59,549 bases of DNA from QHXQ01 sp038322995 (GCA_038322995.1 JBBQGM010000016.1:1-59549), one strand, 5' to 3'. Positions 9,163-18,376 are shown, numbered from the stretch's first letter. The notes: generated from the sequence alone by a model not told the origin. Made by a program: numbers and translations.

Positions 9163-9287
9163 CATCATGGTCGGCAGTCGCAATTTAGCGCCAGCGTACG
9201 CGCCGGGCTTTTATTGGCCCGCAGCCAAGCTAGATAGTTGCCACCGTAACAGGTGCATCGTGTCCCTCGCAGCCAAAGGAGCGAGCC

Positions 9288-10058
9288 TTGCAGAGACTAC
9301 TCATCGCGTTGGTCTTCAGTCTGTCGTTAACGGTACATGCCGGGGCGCAGACAAGAACCGACTGGGAAGACGCAGGGCTGAAAGGACGGGTGAAGTCCAT
9401 CCGCGTCGAGCAGGCCGAGTTTGTCGGGCTGGAGGGGACAACGGTCGCAAAGGCGCGCCACGTCACGAGCGAGGCGACCTATGATTCGCAAGGGAGTTTG
9501 CTTGAAGAGTGGAGCTATAAACCGGACGGCACGCTGCGCGGGCGAAAAACCTTCGCGCGTGACGCCGACGGGCACAAGACTGTGACCTCGTATAGTGCCG
9601 CCGGCGTGCTGCTTGGTTCAGCCGTCTATACTTACGATGAGGCGGGGCACATTACCGGCACAGCGAGTTATAATGCGCGCGGTGCGTTGATCGGCAGGAG
9701 CGTCAGCATATATGACGCGCGCGGCCGGTTTGCCGGCGGCATGACCTATAACGCTGACGGCTCGCTCGACACCAGGACGGTAGTTACTTTTGATGCGGAG
9801 AAGCAGCGCGCCGAGCGGGCCTACTATGACGCGGCTGGCAAACTTCTGGGGAAAGATTCCCTCACGGATGCCGGCGGCTATGCGATCCACAACAAGCCCG
9901 ATGGCACAGTCTGGAGCAAGGATGTATATCAGACCAATGTTAAAGAACTCGACGCGCAGGGCAACTGGATCAAGCGGACTTGGCATAAGTCAGTTACACA
10001 AGAAGACAAGACCGAAGACCGCATTGAGGTGCTTTACCGCACCATCACCTATTATTGA
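9288..10058 (+). CDS. Secreted protein with YD/RHS-like repeats
   Basis: No enzymatic family is recognised. The TTG at 9288 is chosen because AAGGAG lies six bases upstream and because it starts a good signal peptide (LLIALVFSLSLTVHAGAQ). Residues ~55-180 contain at least five degenerate repeats of the form YD-x-x-G-x-L-x-x-x-x-x-Y-x-x-D/A-G, resembling the YD repeats of RHS or wall-associated proteins and predicting a beta-rich stalk. The protein ends with a short charged segment. It is far shorter than RHS toxins and lacks any toxin tail. It is probably periplasmic or surface-exposed. Confidence 0.75.
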   Translation: MQRLLIALVFSLSLTVHAGAQTRTDWEDAGLKGRVKSIRVEQAEFVGLEGTTVAKARHVTSEATYDSQGSLLEEWSYKPDGTLRGRKTFARDADGHKTVTSYSAAGVLLGSAVYTYDEAGHITGTASYNARGALIGRSVSIYDARGRFAGGMTYNADGSLDTRTVVTFDAEKQRAERAYYDAAGKLLGKDSLTDAGGYAIHNKPDGTVWSKDVYQTNVKELDAQGNWIKRTWHKSVTQEDKTEDRIEVLYRTITYY

Positions 10059-10105
10059 CTGGTAGAGCGCAGCGCAGTTTCACAGTCATGGCAGAGAGGC
10101 AAAAC

Positions 10106-11356
10106 ATGGCAGAGCTTAACAATCACACTGACCCGGCCGCGCGTGTGGCGGCGATTCAAACGGCATTAAGCGAAGCCGATCTCGACGGCTGGCTCTTCTA
10201 CGATTTTCGCAAGAGCGATCCGCTCGCGTATCGCATCCTGCAACTGCATCTGCACAACATCACATCGCGGCGTTGGTGCTATTACGTGCCCGCAGCGGGC
10301 GAGCCGGTGAAGATCGTCCACGCGATTGAGCGCGAGAAGTTGGACACGCTGCCGGGGCGCAAGGTCGTCTATTTGCCGTGGCAACAACTGCACGCTGCGC
10401 TGCGCGAAGCGTTGACGGGTCAGCGTGAAGGCGCGCCGAACGGTGCGCAGTCGCCGCGCGTGGCGATGCAGTATTCACCGGAGAATGCGATCCCGTATCT
10501 GTCGCGCGTGGACGCAGGCATGATCGAGTTGGTGCGCTCGTTCGGTGTCGAGCCGGTAACGAGCGCCGATCTCGTGCAAGTGTTCGAGGCAGTGTGGACG
10601 CCGGAGCAGAAACGCACGCATGATGTGGCCGCGAATAACATTCACCAGATCATTCAAGATGCGTTCGCCGAAGTCGCGCGCCGCATCCGTGCGGACGTGC
10701 CGACGACCGAGTACGACATCCAGCAGTTCATGGTGCAGCGTTACGCAGACGAGAACATGACGTGCGATGGCGATCACCCCATCGTCTCCGTCAACGCCAA
10801 CAGCGCGAACCCGCACTACGGCCCGACTGCCGACACGCACGCGCCCGTCAAACGCGGCGACTTCATCCTCTTCGACGTGTGGGCGAAGTTGGCTCAGCCG
10901 GAAGCGGTCTATGCCGATCAAACGTGGACGGGCTACATAGGCGAGCGCGTGCCGGCGGAGAACGAGCGCATCTTTCAGATCGTGCGGGCGGGGCGCGACG
11001 CCGCTATCGAGTTCGTGCATGAGAGCGTGCGCGCAGGCCGCGAGATTGCCGGCGCGGAAGTGGACGATGTGTGCCGCAAGGTGATCGTGGACGCGGGCTA
11101 CGGCGCACAGTTCCTCCATCGCACGGGCCATTCCATCGGCGAAGAAGTCCACGGCAACGGCGCGAACATAGACAACCTTGAGACGCGCGACTCGCGCCGC
11201 CTGATCCCCAACACCTGCTTCTCCATCGAGCCGGGCATTTACCTCGAAGGCAACTTCGGCGTCCGCTCCGAAGTGGACATGTACATCGGCGACGGCACGG
11301 CGGAAGTAACGGGGCAGCCAATCCAAACGACGGTCGTGCCGATTCTGGCGCAGTAG
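10106..11356 (+). CDS. M24 family metallopeptidase (Xaa-Pro aminopeptidase-like)
   Basis: Predicted cytosolic dinuclear-metal aminopeptidase or prolidase. The N-terminal creatinase-like domain (about residues 1-170) precedes the pita-bread catalytic domain. Metal ligands are visible as Asp in LFDVWAK, Asp in YADQTW, His in HRTGHSIG, Glu in SIEPGIYL and Glu in RSEVDMY. The ATG at 10106 is preferred over 10088 because AGAGG lies six bases upstream. The length of about 416 residues fits Xaa-Pro peptidases. It is followed by the inositol-phosphatase gene, whose Shine-Dalgarno overlaps this stop codon, so the two are probably co-transcribed. Confidence 0.9.
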   Translation: MAELNNHTDPAARVAAIQTALSEADLDGWLFYDFRKSDPLAYRILQLHLHNITSRRWCYYVPAAGEPVKIVHAIEREKLDTLPGRKVVYLPWQQLHAALREALTGQREGAPNGAQSPRVAMQYSPENAIPYLSRVDAGMIELVRSFGVEPVTSADLVQVFEAVWTPEQKRTHDVAANNIHQIIQDAFAEVARRIRADVPTTEYDIQQFMVQRYADENMTCDGDHPIVSVNANSANPHYGPTADTHAPVKRGDFILFDVWAKLAQPEAVYADQTWTGYIGERVPAENERIFQIVRAGRDAAIEFVHESVRAGREIAGAEVDDVCRKVIVDAGYGAQFLHRTGHSIGEEVHGNGANIDNLETRDSRRLIPNTCFSIEPGIYLEGNFGVRSEVDMYIGDGTAEVTGQPIQTTVVPILAQ

Positions 11357-11364
11357 GAGTTCGC

Positions 11365-12135
11365 TTGCTCGATTTCGCCATGCAGACAGCCCGCGATGCC
11401 GGGCGCATTCTCGCCGAACGCTTCGGGCGCGCGTCGTTGCAGGTCACGCAGAAGGGTGACATCGATCTCGTCACCGAATCTGATCTCGCCTCCGAGCGGC
11501 TGATCGTCGAGCGCATCCGCAGCTATTACCCGCGCCACGCCATCCTGGCCGAAGAGTCAGGCGCGTCCGTGCGCGATGCGCAGACGGACGACTACAAATG
11601 GATCATCGATCCGCTCGACGGCACGACCAACTACGCGCACGGCTACCCGTGCTTCTGCGTCTCCATCGGGCTTGAATATAAGCAGAAGATGCTGTTGGGC
11701 GTCGTCTATGATCCGAGCCGCGACGAGTTGTTCGCGGCGGAACGCGGCGCGGGCGCGACGCTGAACGGCCGCGCGATCCACGTCTCACAGGTTGAAGACT
11801 TAAACCGCGCGCTGCTCTGCACCGGCTTCCCGTACGACGTGCGCGACCGCGGCGACTTCGCGCGCCACTTCACCAATTTCATCATGCACGCGCAAGGCGT
11901 CCGGCGCGACGGCGCGGCCGCGCTCGATCTCGCTTATGTCGCTTGCGGCCGGTTTGAAGGTTTCTGGGAAGAGGGCTTGCAGCCGTGGGATGTGGCCGCG
12001 GCCAGCGTCATCATCGAGGAAGCGGGCGGGCGCATCTCGCGCTACGACGGCTCGCCCGCCACTATCTACGCCCCGCCCATCATGGCCAGCAACGGTCTCG
12101 TCCACGACGCGATGATGCGCGTGCTCACACGCTGA
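11365..12135 (+). CDS. Inositol monophosphatase family protein (SuhB-like)
   Basis: Mg2+-dependent sugar or inositol phosphatase. The family motifs are complete: AEESG supplies the metal-binding Glu, IDPLDGTTNYAHG the Asp cluster, and WDVAAASVIIEEAGG the second signature. TTG at 11365 is taken as start because AGGAG overlaps the previous stop five bases upstream; an ATG at 11380 is an alternative. The real substrate could be inositol-1-phosphate, fructose-1,6-bisphosphate or another phosphomonoester. A second member of the superfamily, more like CysQ, lies at 27591-28481. Confidence 0.9.
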   Translation: MLDFAMQTARDAGRILAERFGRASLQVTQKGDIDLVTESDLASERLIVERIRSYYPRHAILAEESGASVRDAQTDDYKWIIDPLDGTTNYAHGYPCFCVSIGLEYKQKMLLGVVYDPSRDELFAAERGAGATLNGRAIHVSQVEDLNRALLCTGFPYDVRDRGDFARHFTNFIMHAQGVRRDGAAALDLAYVACGRFEGFWEEGLQPWDVAAASVIIEEAGGRISRYDGSPATIYAPPIMASNGLVHDAMMRVLTR

Positions 12136-12178
12136 AGCGTTTGTTTGACATCGCCTGAGCGCGCCCGTGAAGCGCAGA

Positions 12179-12231
12179 GATGAAAGCAGAAGCACCAAGA
12201 TGCGCGATTCTGCTTTCATCCTTCATCCTTG
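12179..12231. repeat. Heptamer-built inverted repeat between convergent genes
   Basis: Arms 12179-12191 and 12208-12220 pair perfectly over 13 bp. The right side reads as 7-mers TTCTGCT, TTCATCC, TTCATCC and TTGTCAC (12208-12235). It sits between the inositol-phosphatase stop and the stop of the convergent acyltransferase gene, where it could serve as a two-way terminator. Confidence 0.82.
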
Positions 12232-12873
12232 TCACAGTGCGTCGCCGATGATGCGGGCCAACTCTTCGGTCGCACGGCGGGCGCAGGCGCGGGCGTCCTC
12301 GTCGGGCAGTTGCTTGATGCGATGCAGCGGGTGATAGACGATCTCGACGCGGCCCGTGATGCGTGGCCAACGGCGGCCGCGCGGCCAGACCTTGTGCCCG
12401 CCGCGAATCGTCACCGGCAACACGGTCGCGTCCGCTTCGAGCGCGATCCGCGCCGCGCCGGCCTTGAACTTTTGCATCTCGCCCGCCGCGTAAGCCCGCA
12501 CGCCTTCGGGGAAGATGACGAGCGCGCCGCCCTCGCGTAACCATTGCAGCGAACGGCGGATCGCGCGCGGGTCGCCGCGCTCAATTTGCAACGGCCACGC
12601 ACCAAGCAGCCGCATCAGCGTGCCCACCACCGGCCAATTGAAACTCACGTCCCACGCGAGATAACGTAGCGGCCGCCTAATAGGCACGGAGAGCCAGAAC
12701 GGATCGATATAGGTCTGATGGTTGGCCGCGATGATGAGACCGCCATCACGCGGGATGTGTTCCGTGCCGATGTAGCGCATGCGCCAGAACAGCCGAAAGA
12801 GCATGCCCAGCACCACGCGCAGCCATTCCATCGCCCAGTTGGGCAGCAGGAACGGCGCACGCTCATCTTTCAT
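12232..12873 (-). CDS. 1-acyl-sn-glycerol-3-phosphate acyltransferase-like (PlsC)
   Basis: Membrane-associated acyltransferase of phospholipid synthesis. The catalytic NHxxxxD motif appears as NHQTYID and the substrate-binding FPEG as VIFPEGVRAY. A hydrophobic helix (MEWLRVVLGMLFRLFW) near the N terminus anchors it. The open frame runs further upstream, but only the ATG at 12873 (MKDERAPF) gives a family-like N terminus, with GAGG 11 bases upstream. At about 214 residues it is slightly short for PlsC. It is the last gene of a minus-strand group with a small zinc protein and a PilZ protein. Confidence 0.88.
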   Translation of the reverse strand: MKDERAPFLLPNWAMEWLRVVLGMLFRLFWRMRYIGTEHIPRDGGLIIAANHQTYIDPFWLSVPIRRPLRYLAWDVSFNWPVVGTLMRLLGAWPLQIERGDPRAIRRSLQWLREGGALVIFPEGVRAYAAGEMQKFKAGAARIALEADATVLPVTIRGGHKVWPRGRRWPRITGRVEIVYHPLHRIKQLPDEDARACARRATEELARIIGDAL

Positions 12874-12914
12874 GCGTGGCTCGGCCTCATGCGGGGTACC
12901 TATGCGCGGCTCGT

Positions 12915-13295
12915 TCACGCGCCGCGTGTCTCCGCATCCGCCGCATCCGCTGCAAACGCCGTGTCCGCTGCCCGTGTGCGCCACGCCGCGCTCATGCGCG
13001 CGACGACTTCGCCCGCATCGTGCGTCGGCTGATCGTCCCCTTCGGCCGGCGGGCGTAGGGCGTGCAGCCCTGTCACGGCCAACTCTTCCCACCAGTCGGG
13101 CACGTCGCGCTCGCTCAACACGTCGTCGTGCCAGCGCTCGCACCGCGCGCAGGTGAAGCCGCGATAAGCGTGTGCCTCCGGTTTCGTCAATCCGATGCGG
13201 TTGCGCTCGTTGCAACGCTCAGCCGCGCAACGCCGCTCGATCTCGATGAGCAACACCGTGCGCGGGAAGCCAAGTTGCTGTTTTCGCTGCTTCAT
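12915..13295 (-). CDS. Small Cys-rich (zinc-binding-like) protein of unknown function
   Basis: About 126 residues. The start at 13295 is two bases after the stop of the PilZ gene, which suggests coupling. The N-terminal half has Cys pairs in RCAAERC and FTCARCERWHDD, a spacing that suggests one zinc site. A WHDD/DWWEEL acidic segment follows. The C-terminal 30 residues are Ala/Arg/Thr-rich and low in complexity. I do not recognise the family. Position between PilZ and PlsC genes hints at an envelope-linked role, but nothing in the protein itself shows this. Confidence 0.6.
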   Translation of the reverse strand: MKQRKQQLGFPRTVLLIEIERRCAAERCNERNRIGLTKPEAHAYRGFTCARCERWHDDVLSERDVPDWWEELAVTGLHALRPPAEGDDQPTHDAGEVVARMSAAWRTRAADTAFAADAADAETRGA

Positions 13296-13297
13296 GT

Positions 13298-14041
13298 TTA
13301 CGTGCTCAACTCCAGCGGCCACTCGCGATCAAGAAACTCAAGATGCAGCCGGGGAATGCCGCCCGCTCCGGCCCGCGTGCCGCGCACGGTGGCCAGCACC
13401 GCCAACGTGTAGCGGGCGCTGCGCACCCGCACAAAGCGCCCGCGCGCCACCGCCAACGTCGTGAACACGGCCGCGCCGTGCCGGCTGATGTTCTCCGTCA
13501 CGGTCTGTTCGCTGGCCTCGATCTGCCCGCGTTCGTCCAGCAGTTCAATAATCACCTCGACCGGCACGCTCAGGCGCGTCTCGCGCTGCACGGGTGTGTA
13601 GGGCGTAAGCGCCTGCTCGCTCACGCGCCACAAGTCTTCGCTCGGCGTGCTGGCGGCGATCTCATAGCGCGTGGCCGGGTTGGCCGTAAAACTTCCCGGC
13701 GGGCGCTTGCCGACGAACGCCACACCCAACTCGAAGCGCGGCAGCCCGGTCGTGCTATGCGCCGGCCCGACACTGATGCGGCGGATAAGTGCCCACACCC
13801 GATACTGATCCTCTATGTGATCGAAGCAGCGCAACTGGCGCGGCATCGGCAGCGTCAGATGGACGAGCCGGCCGCGATCCACCGGCCGCGCGAGACTAAA
13901 GCGCGCGCCGAACGGCGTCAAGTCAAGCACGCGCGTCACCTCCGCCCATTCCTCCGCCGGCCCCTCGCGCACCAACACACGTACAGGCAGTTCGAGGCGG
14001 ACGCGCTCACGTCGGCGCTGGTTTTTTTCGTCGGGTTTCAT
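13298..14041 (-). CDS. Tandem PilZ-domain protein
   Basis: Predicted c-di-GMP-responsive cytosolic protein. The ATG at 14041 follows AAAAGGA. Two PilZ-like modules are visible: residues ~8-115 start with RRRERVRLELPVRV and contain DLTPFGARFSL, and residues ~150-245 contain RETRLSVPVEV and TENISRHGAAV. In PilZ domains the RxxxR and D/NxSxxG motifs bind c-di-GMP. Here the first repeat has D-L-T-x-x-G and the second N-I-S-x-x-G, so ligand binding is plausible for both. It heads a minus-strand operon with the two genes below it. Confidence 0.8.
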   Translation of the reverse strand: MKPDEKNQRRRERVRLELPVRVLVREGPAEEWAEVTRVLDLTPFGARFSLARPVDRGRLVHLTLPMPRQLRCFDHIEDQYRVWALIRRISVGPAHSTTGLPRFELGVAFVGKRPPGSFTANPATRYEIAASTPSEDLWRVSEQALTPYTPVQRETRLSVPVEVIIELLDERGQIEASEQTVTENISRHGAAVFTTLAVARGRFVRVRSARYTLAVLATVRGTRAGAGGIPRLHLEFLDREWPLELST

Positions 14042-14459
14042 TGTCCTTTTCGCTGTCGGCCGGGCTGTCCTACAGCGCAATATGTTGTGCCCGCAGACAT
14101 CCACCGGCAACAGCCTAAAAAACGGCTCGAAGCCTTGATTTTACAAGGCTTTCGCGCTTATCGCCCGGTTGCACAAACGCCCTGTCCGGGCTACAATATG
14201 TCGTACTTCGCTCCGACTAATTTGCCCTGCGTTGAGCTTCGGATAAACAGGAAATTTCTACTACTCAGAAGCCGCCGCGCAGAGTTTCGTGTCCAACGTG
14301 CAGACCCGCTTTTTCGCCCTGTATGTCAGTTGGCTGAAACCGTGCGGGGTTGAGTTGTGATGCGAAAGTTAGCGGCGCGTATGCGGCGCGCGACCAAGGT
14401 TGAATTTTTACCGGCCCGGCCGGCGGGCGCGTTTGGCATTGTACCGGAAAGGTTAGTTG
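14042..14459. other. Divergent intergenic region (PilZ operon / gyrA)
   Basis: 418 bases without a convincing gene. The plus-strand promoter at 14169-14197 would give gyrA a leader of roughly 255 nt. The leader has a GC-rich block (CCGGCCCGGCCGGCGGGC, about 14411-14428) shortly before the start codon that could fold. No known riboswitch was recognised. Confidence 0.5.
14169..14197 (+). promoter_or_regulatory. Sigma70-type promoter for gyrA
   Basis: TTGCAC at 14169-14174 and TACAAT at 14192-14197, with a 17-bp spacer, fit the housekeeping consensus closely and point toward gyrA. Confidence 0.6.
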
Positions 14460-17400
14460 ATGGAAACACTTGAGCATAATTACGTCAATATCGAAGAAGA
14501 GATGCGGCGGTCGTATCTCGATTACGCCATGTCGGTCATCATCGGCCGCGCGCTGCCCGATGTACGCGACGGTTTTAAGCCCGTCCACCGGCGCGTGCTC
14601 TGGGCGATGAACGAGCTCGGCAATCAATACAACAAATCCTACAAGAAGAGCGCGCGTATCGTGGGTGACTGCTTTGTGAAGGGCACACTCATTCATACCG
14701 CGCATGGGCTTGCGCCGATTGAGAGCATCAATATCGGCGATGAGGTGCTGTTGCCAAACGGTTACACCAGTAAAGTCGTCGAGGCATTTCACAATCTGCC
14801 TGCGCGCGTGCTTGATGTGCCGCTCTCGAATGGCCACACGCTTACCGTGACGCCGGGGCAACTGTTTCGCGTCCTGCATGCCGACTTAACCATCGGTTGG
14901 GCCCGCGCCGATCAACTCGCGGGCCGGCGCGTCCTCGTCACTAATCCGCGCACGCTGGGCACGCCCGCCACGCATCTCGATCCACAGCAGAGCGCAGCCG
15001 CCTACAGCGTCGGCCTACTCATAGCTGAAGGCTACCTGACGGATCGTGGGCGCTCAACGCGCGTCGGGATCAACATGATCGAACGCGCGCCGCTTGAGTT
15101 TCTAAGCGACTATTGCGTGTCGGCAGGCGTCGCGCCCGCGTGGAGTCAACGGCTGCCGCAACAGGCGCACCATCAGTTTCAGCACTCACTTCGCTTCAGC
15201 GGTCTGGAGATAGCCTTTGCCGCGTGTGCCAGTACGAGCGCGCACAAGGAAGTACCGGCATGGATTCTCGCCGACCGGCGCTTGTATGCGCCGTTTCTCG
15301 CCGGCTTTACAGACGGCGACGGCCACTTCCGCAAGCACGGCAAACAACGCGAAGCCGTGCTCACTTCGACTTCCGAGAAACTGCTGACGCAAATACAAGC
15401 GATGCTCGCCGACAGTGGTATTCATGCCGTCCGTACTGCCGAAGACTTTGCAACGCGCGCGTACGGCGACGGCTGGCTGCCGCGTTATGCTTTGCTCCTG
15501 ACCGGCAATAACGCCGCCCGCTTCGCGGGTCTCGTCACCTGTCATCTCAAAATCGAGTATAAGCAAACTGCGGCTGGCAGCATCGCAGGCACGCGGCGGC
15601 GCGTGCTAAACACGGCGACTGAATGCGTACCCAGTGCAGCAATCTTCGCCGAACTTTCAGCCCACCATCTCGGCGCAGGCTGGTATGCGGATACGCAAGG
15701 CAACAAGTTTCGCGCCGGCATCAGATATCCGACGGGTGCGAAGATTCGTTACGCCAGCAATCTGCATGAGAAGCATCTGTCATATCGGCAGATCGAGACG
15801 TGGGGCATCTTGAGCAAACTTGAGCGCATCGGCTCACCATTGGCCGCCCGCCTCAAACATTTGATGGAAACCTATTGTGTACTCACGGTCGCCCCCCTCG
15901 TTGATCGCGGGGAGCGCGCCGAGACCTACGACATTCAGATTGCCGACGCCGGCCACGAATTTCTCGCCCACGGCATCGCCGTCCACAACTGCATCGGCAA
16001 GTACCATCCGCACGGCGACTCCGCCGTCTACGACACCCTCGTGCGCATGGCGCAGAGTTTCTCGATGCGCTACCCGTTGATTGACGGGCAGGGAAATTTC
16101 GGTAGTGTTGATGGCGACTCGGCCGCCGCCATGCGTTATACGGAAGCACGCATGGCGCGGCTCACGACCGAGATTTTAGCGGACATCGAAAAAGAGACCG
16201 TTGATTTTCAGCCGAACTATGACGAGAGTTTGAGCGAGCCGAAGGTACTGCCGACGCGCCTGCCGAACTTATTGCTCAACGGTTCGGGCGGCATCGCCGT
16301 CGGCATGGCGACCAACATCCCGCCACACAATCTCGGCGAGATCGTGGACGCCACCATCGCGCTCATCCGCAAGCCCAACACCAGAGAAGACGAACTGTTG
16401 AAGCTCGTGCCCGGCCCTGACTTCCCCACCGGCGGTTTCATCTACGGGCGCGAAGGCATCCGGCTCGCGTATACGACGGGGCGCGGCATCATCCAGATGC
16501 GGGCCCGTGCCGGCATCGACCGCATCGGCCGCGGCCAAACCGAGCGCGACGCGATCATCATCACCGAGATTCCCTATCAGGTGAACAAGGCCCGCTTGAT
16601 CGAGCGCATCGCCGAACTCGTCAACGAGAAGAAACTCGACGGCATCTCCGATTTGCGCGACGAATCAGATCGCAACGGCATGCGTATCGTCGTCGAGCTC
16701 AAGCGCGACGCCGTGCCGCAGATCGTGCTGAACAAGCTCTACAAACTGACGCCGATGCAGTCGTCGTTTGGGGTCATCAATCTCGCCATCGTCAACGGGC
16801 AACCGCGCGTGCTAACGCTCAGGCAAATGCTTGAGGCGTTCATCGAATTTCGCCGCGAGGTGGTGCGCCGCCGCACCGAATACGAATTACGCAAGGCCCG
16901 CGCCCGCGCGCATATTTTGGAAGGCTTGAACAAAGCGATTGATGCGCTCGACTACATCATCCCCGCCATTCGCAACGCCGGTTCGGTGGACGAAGCGCGG
17001 GCGTGGCTGACCGGCGACTTCGGCGCGATGATGCAGACGAAAGCGTGGAAAGGCGTGCCCGCGGACCTGACGCTCGCCGGCTTCATCGGCAATTTACAGA
17101 AGGTCATCAAGCGGTTGGAGTTTTCCGACATACAGGCGCAGGCCATTCTCGATTTGCAACTGCGTCGCCTGTCCGCGCTCGAACGGCAGAAGATTTTGGA
17201 CGAGTACGAAGGCATCATTCGCTTGATCTCGGAGTTGGAAGAAATCTTAGGCAACGAGCAATCACTGCGCCGCGTCATCGTCCGCGAACTCGAAGAGGCG
17301 CGCAAGAACTTCGCCGACGAACGGCGCACGCAGATCATTGACGAGGGCATCGAACTGTCCATCGAAGACATGATCGCCGACGAGGACGTGGCCATCACGG

Positions 17401-18353
17401 TGACGAAGAACGGCTACGTCAAACGCACGCCCGTCACCACCTATCAACGCCAGGGCCGCGGCGGCAAAGGGCGCTCCGGCGCTTCTACGGGGAAGCACGA
17501 CGATTACGTCGAGCATCTGTTCATCGCTTCCACCCATTCGTACCTGATGGTCTTTACCGACGACGGACAGGTTTACAAGTTGAAGGTGCATGAGCTACCC
17601 GACGCGCTCCCCTCGGCGCGCGGCAAGGCGTTCGTCAACCTGATCAACGTGCCGACCACGCGCAAGATCGCGGGCGTCGTGCCCGTGCGCGAGTTCGCCG
17701 CCGGGCGCTACGTCATGATGGTCACGCGCCAGGGCGTGATCAAAAAGACTTCGCTCGCCGACTTCCAGAACATCCGCTCGAACGGCATCAACGCCGTCAA
17801 CGTGGACGAAGGCGATGAACTGCTCGACGTGATCCTGACCGACGGCACCAAGCGCATCCTGATCGCCACGCATGACGGCATCGCCATCCGCTTCGACGAA
17901 ACGGACGTGCGCGGCATGGGCCGCGCGGCGCGCGGCGTGCGCGGCATCGCGTTGCGCAAGACCGATTATGTAGTCGCCGTCTGTGCCGTCTCGGCCGAAG
18001 ACAACGAGCGCATGCTCTCGGTCTCCGAACAGGGCTACGGCAAGCAGACGAAGATTTCCGACTACCGGCTGCAAACGCGCGGCGGGCGCGGCGTCATCAA
18101 CATGAAAACGACGGCCAAGACCGGCAAGGTCGTCGCGGTCTTCGCCGTCGAAGATGATTCCGAGATCATGATCATCACGCAGCACGGCAAGCTGATCCGC
18201 ATCGAGGCCAGCTACATCCGCAAGACGGGCCGCTCCGCCTCAGGCGTGCGGCTCATCAAGACCGACGATGGCGACATGGTCACGAGCGCATCGCTACTTG
18301 AACCGACCGTGGACGTGGAGATCGCTGAGATCGCCGGCGCGCTGCCGGAATAA
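14460..18353 (+). CDS. gyrA: DNA gyrase subunit A precursor with intein
   Basis: Catalytic subunit of gyrase, which introduces negative supercoils with GyrB. The precursor is 1297 residues; removing the 440-residue intein leaves about 857, normal for GyrA. Host motifs on both sides are intact: ALPDVRDGFKPVHRRVLW, then after the intein KYHPHGDSAVYD and the active-site Tyr in AMRYTEARM. The C-terminal beta-pinwheel starts with the GyrA box variant QGRGGKG. Ser of HGDSAVYD, the quinolone-target position, is wild type. ATG at 14460 follows GGAAAGG; a TTG just upstream is ignored. A strong terminator follows. GyrB is not in the window. Confidence 0.97.
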   Translation: METLEHNYVNIEEEMRRSYLDYAMSVIIGRALPDVRDGFKPVHRRVLWAMNELGNQYNKSYKKSARIVGDCFVKGTLIHTAHGLAPIESINIGDEVLLPNGYTSKVVEAFHNLPARVLDVPLSNGHTLTVTPGQLFRVLHADLTIGWARADQLAGRRVLVTNPRTLGTPATHLDPQQSAAAYSVGLLIAEGYLTDRGRSTRVGINMIERAPLEFLSDYCVSAGVAPAWSQRLPQQAHHQFQHSLRFSGLEIAFAACASTSAHKEVPAWILADRRLYAPFLAGFTDGDGHFRKHGKQREAVLTSTSEKLLTQIQAMLADSGIHAVRTAEDFATRAYGDGWLPRYALLLTGNNAARFAGLVTCHLKIEYKQTAAGSIAGTRRRVLNTATECVPSAAIFAELSAHHLGAGWYADTQGNKFRAGIRYPTGAKIRYASNLHEKHLSYRQIETWGILSKLERIGSPLAARLKHLMETYCVLTVAPLVDRGERAETYDIQIADAGHEFLAHGIAVHNCIGKYHPHGDSAVYDTLVRMAQSFSMRYPLIDGQGNFGSVDGDSAAAMRYTEARMARLTTEILADIEKETVDFQPNYDESLSEPKVLPTRLPNLLLNGSGGIAVGMATNIPPHNLGEIVDATIALIRKPNTREDELLKLVPGPDFPTGGFIYGREGIRLAYTTGRGIIQMRARAGIDRIGRGQTERDAIIITEIPYQVNKARLIERIAELVNEKKLDGISDLRDESDRNGMRIVVELKRDAVPQIVLNKLYKLTPMQSSFGVINLAIVNGQPRVLTLRQMLEAFIEFRREVVRRRTEYELRKARARAHILEGLNKAIDALDYIIPAIRNAGSVDEARAWLTGDFGAMMQTKAWKGVPADLTLAGFIGNLQKVIKRLEFSDIQAQAILDLQLRRLSALERQKILDEYEGIIRLISELEEILGNEQSLRRVIVRELEEARKNFADERRTQIIDEGIELSIEDMIADEDVAITVTKNGYVKRTPVTTYQRQGRGGKGRSGASTGKHDDYVEHLFIASTHSYLMVFTDDGQVYKLKVHELPDALPSARGKAFVNLINVPTTRKIAGVVPVREFAAGRYVMMVTRQGVIKKTSLADFQNIRSNGINAVNVDEGDELLDVILTDGTKRILIATHDGIAIRFDETDVRGMGRAARGVRGIALRKTDYVVAVCAVSAEDNERMLSVSEQGYGKQTKISDYRLQTRGGRGVINMKTTAKTGKVVAVFAVEDDSEIMIITQHGKLIRIEASYIRKTGRSASGVRLIKTDDGDMVTSASLLEPTVDVEIAEIAGALPE
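14670..15989 (+). other. GyrA intein with LAGLIDADG homing endonuclease
   Basis: In-frame 440-residue insertion inside gyrA, from Cys1 (14670) to Asn440, followed by extein Cys (15990). Block A is CFVKGTLIHT...GDEVL. Block B is LTVTPGQLF, where the usual His is Gln. The two LAGLIDADG motifs are SVGLLIAEGYL and FLAGFTDGDGHF, so the homing endonuclease looks complete. Block F is TYDIQIADAGHEFLAHG and block G is GIAVHN/C. Insertion is between the residues equal to E. coli Asp72 and Val73, close to the quinolone-resistance region. Mycobacterial GyrA inteins sit at the active-site Tyr instead. Since gyrA is essential, splicing must be efficient. Confidence 0.96.
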
Positions 18354-18376
18354 CGCGCACCACAGGCCGTCAAACA

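Noticed and set aside
17595..18185. Minus-strand open frame of about 196 codons
   Set aside because: Entirely inside gyrA on the opposite strand and with a skewed Asp/His/Arg composition.
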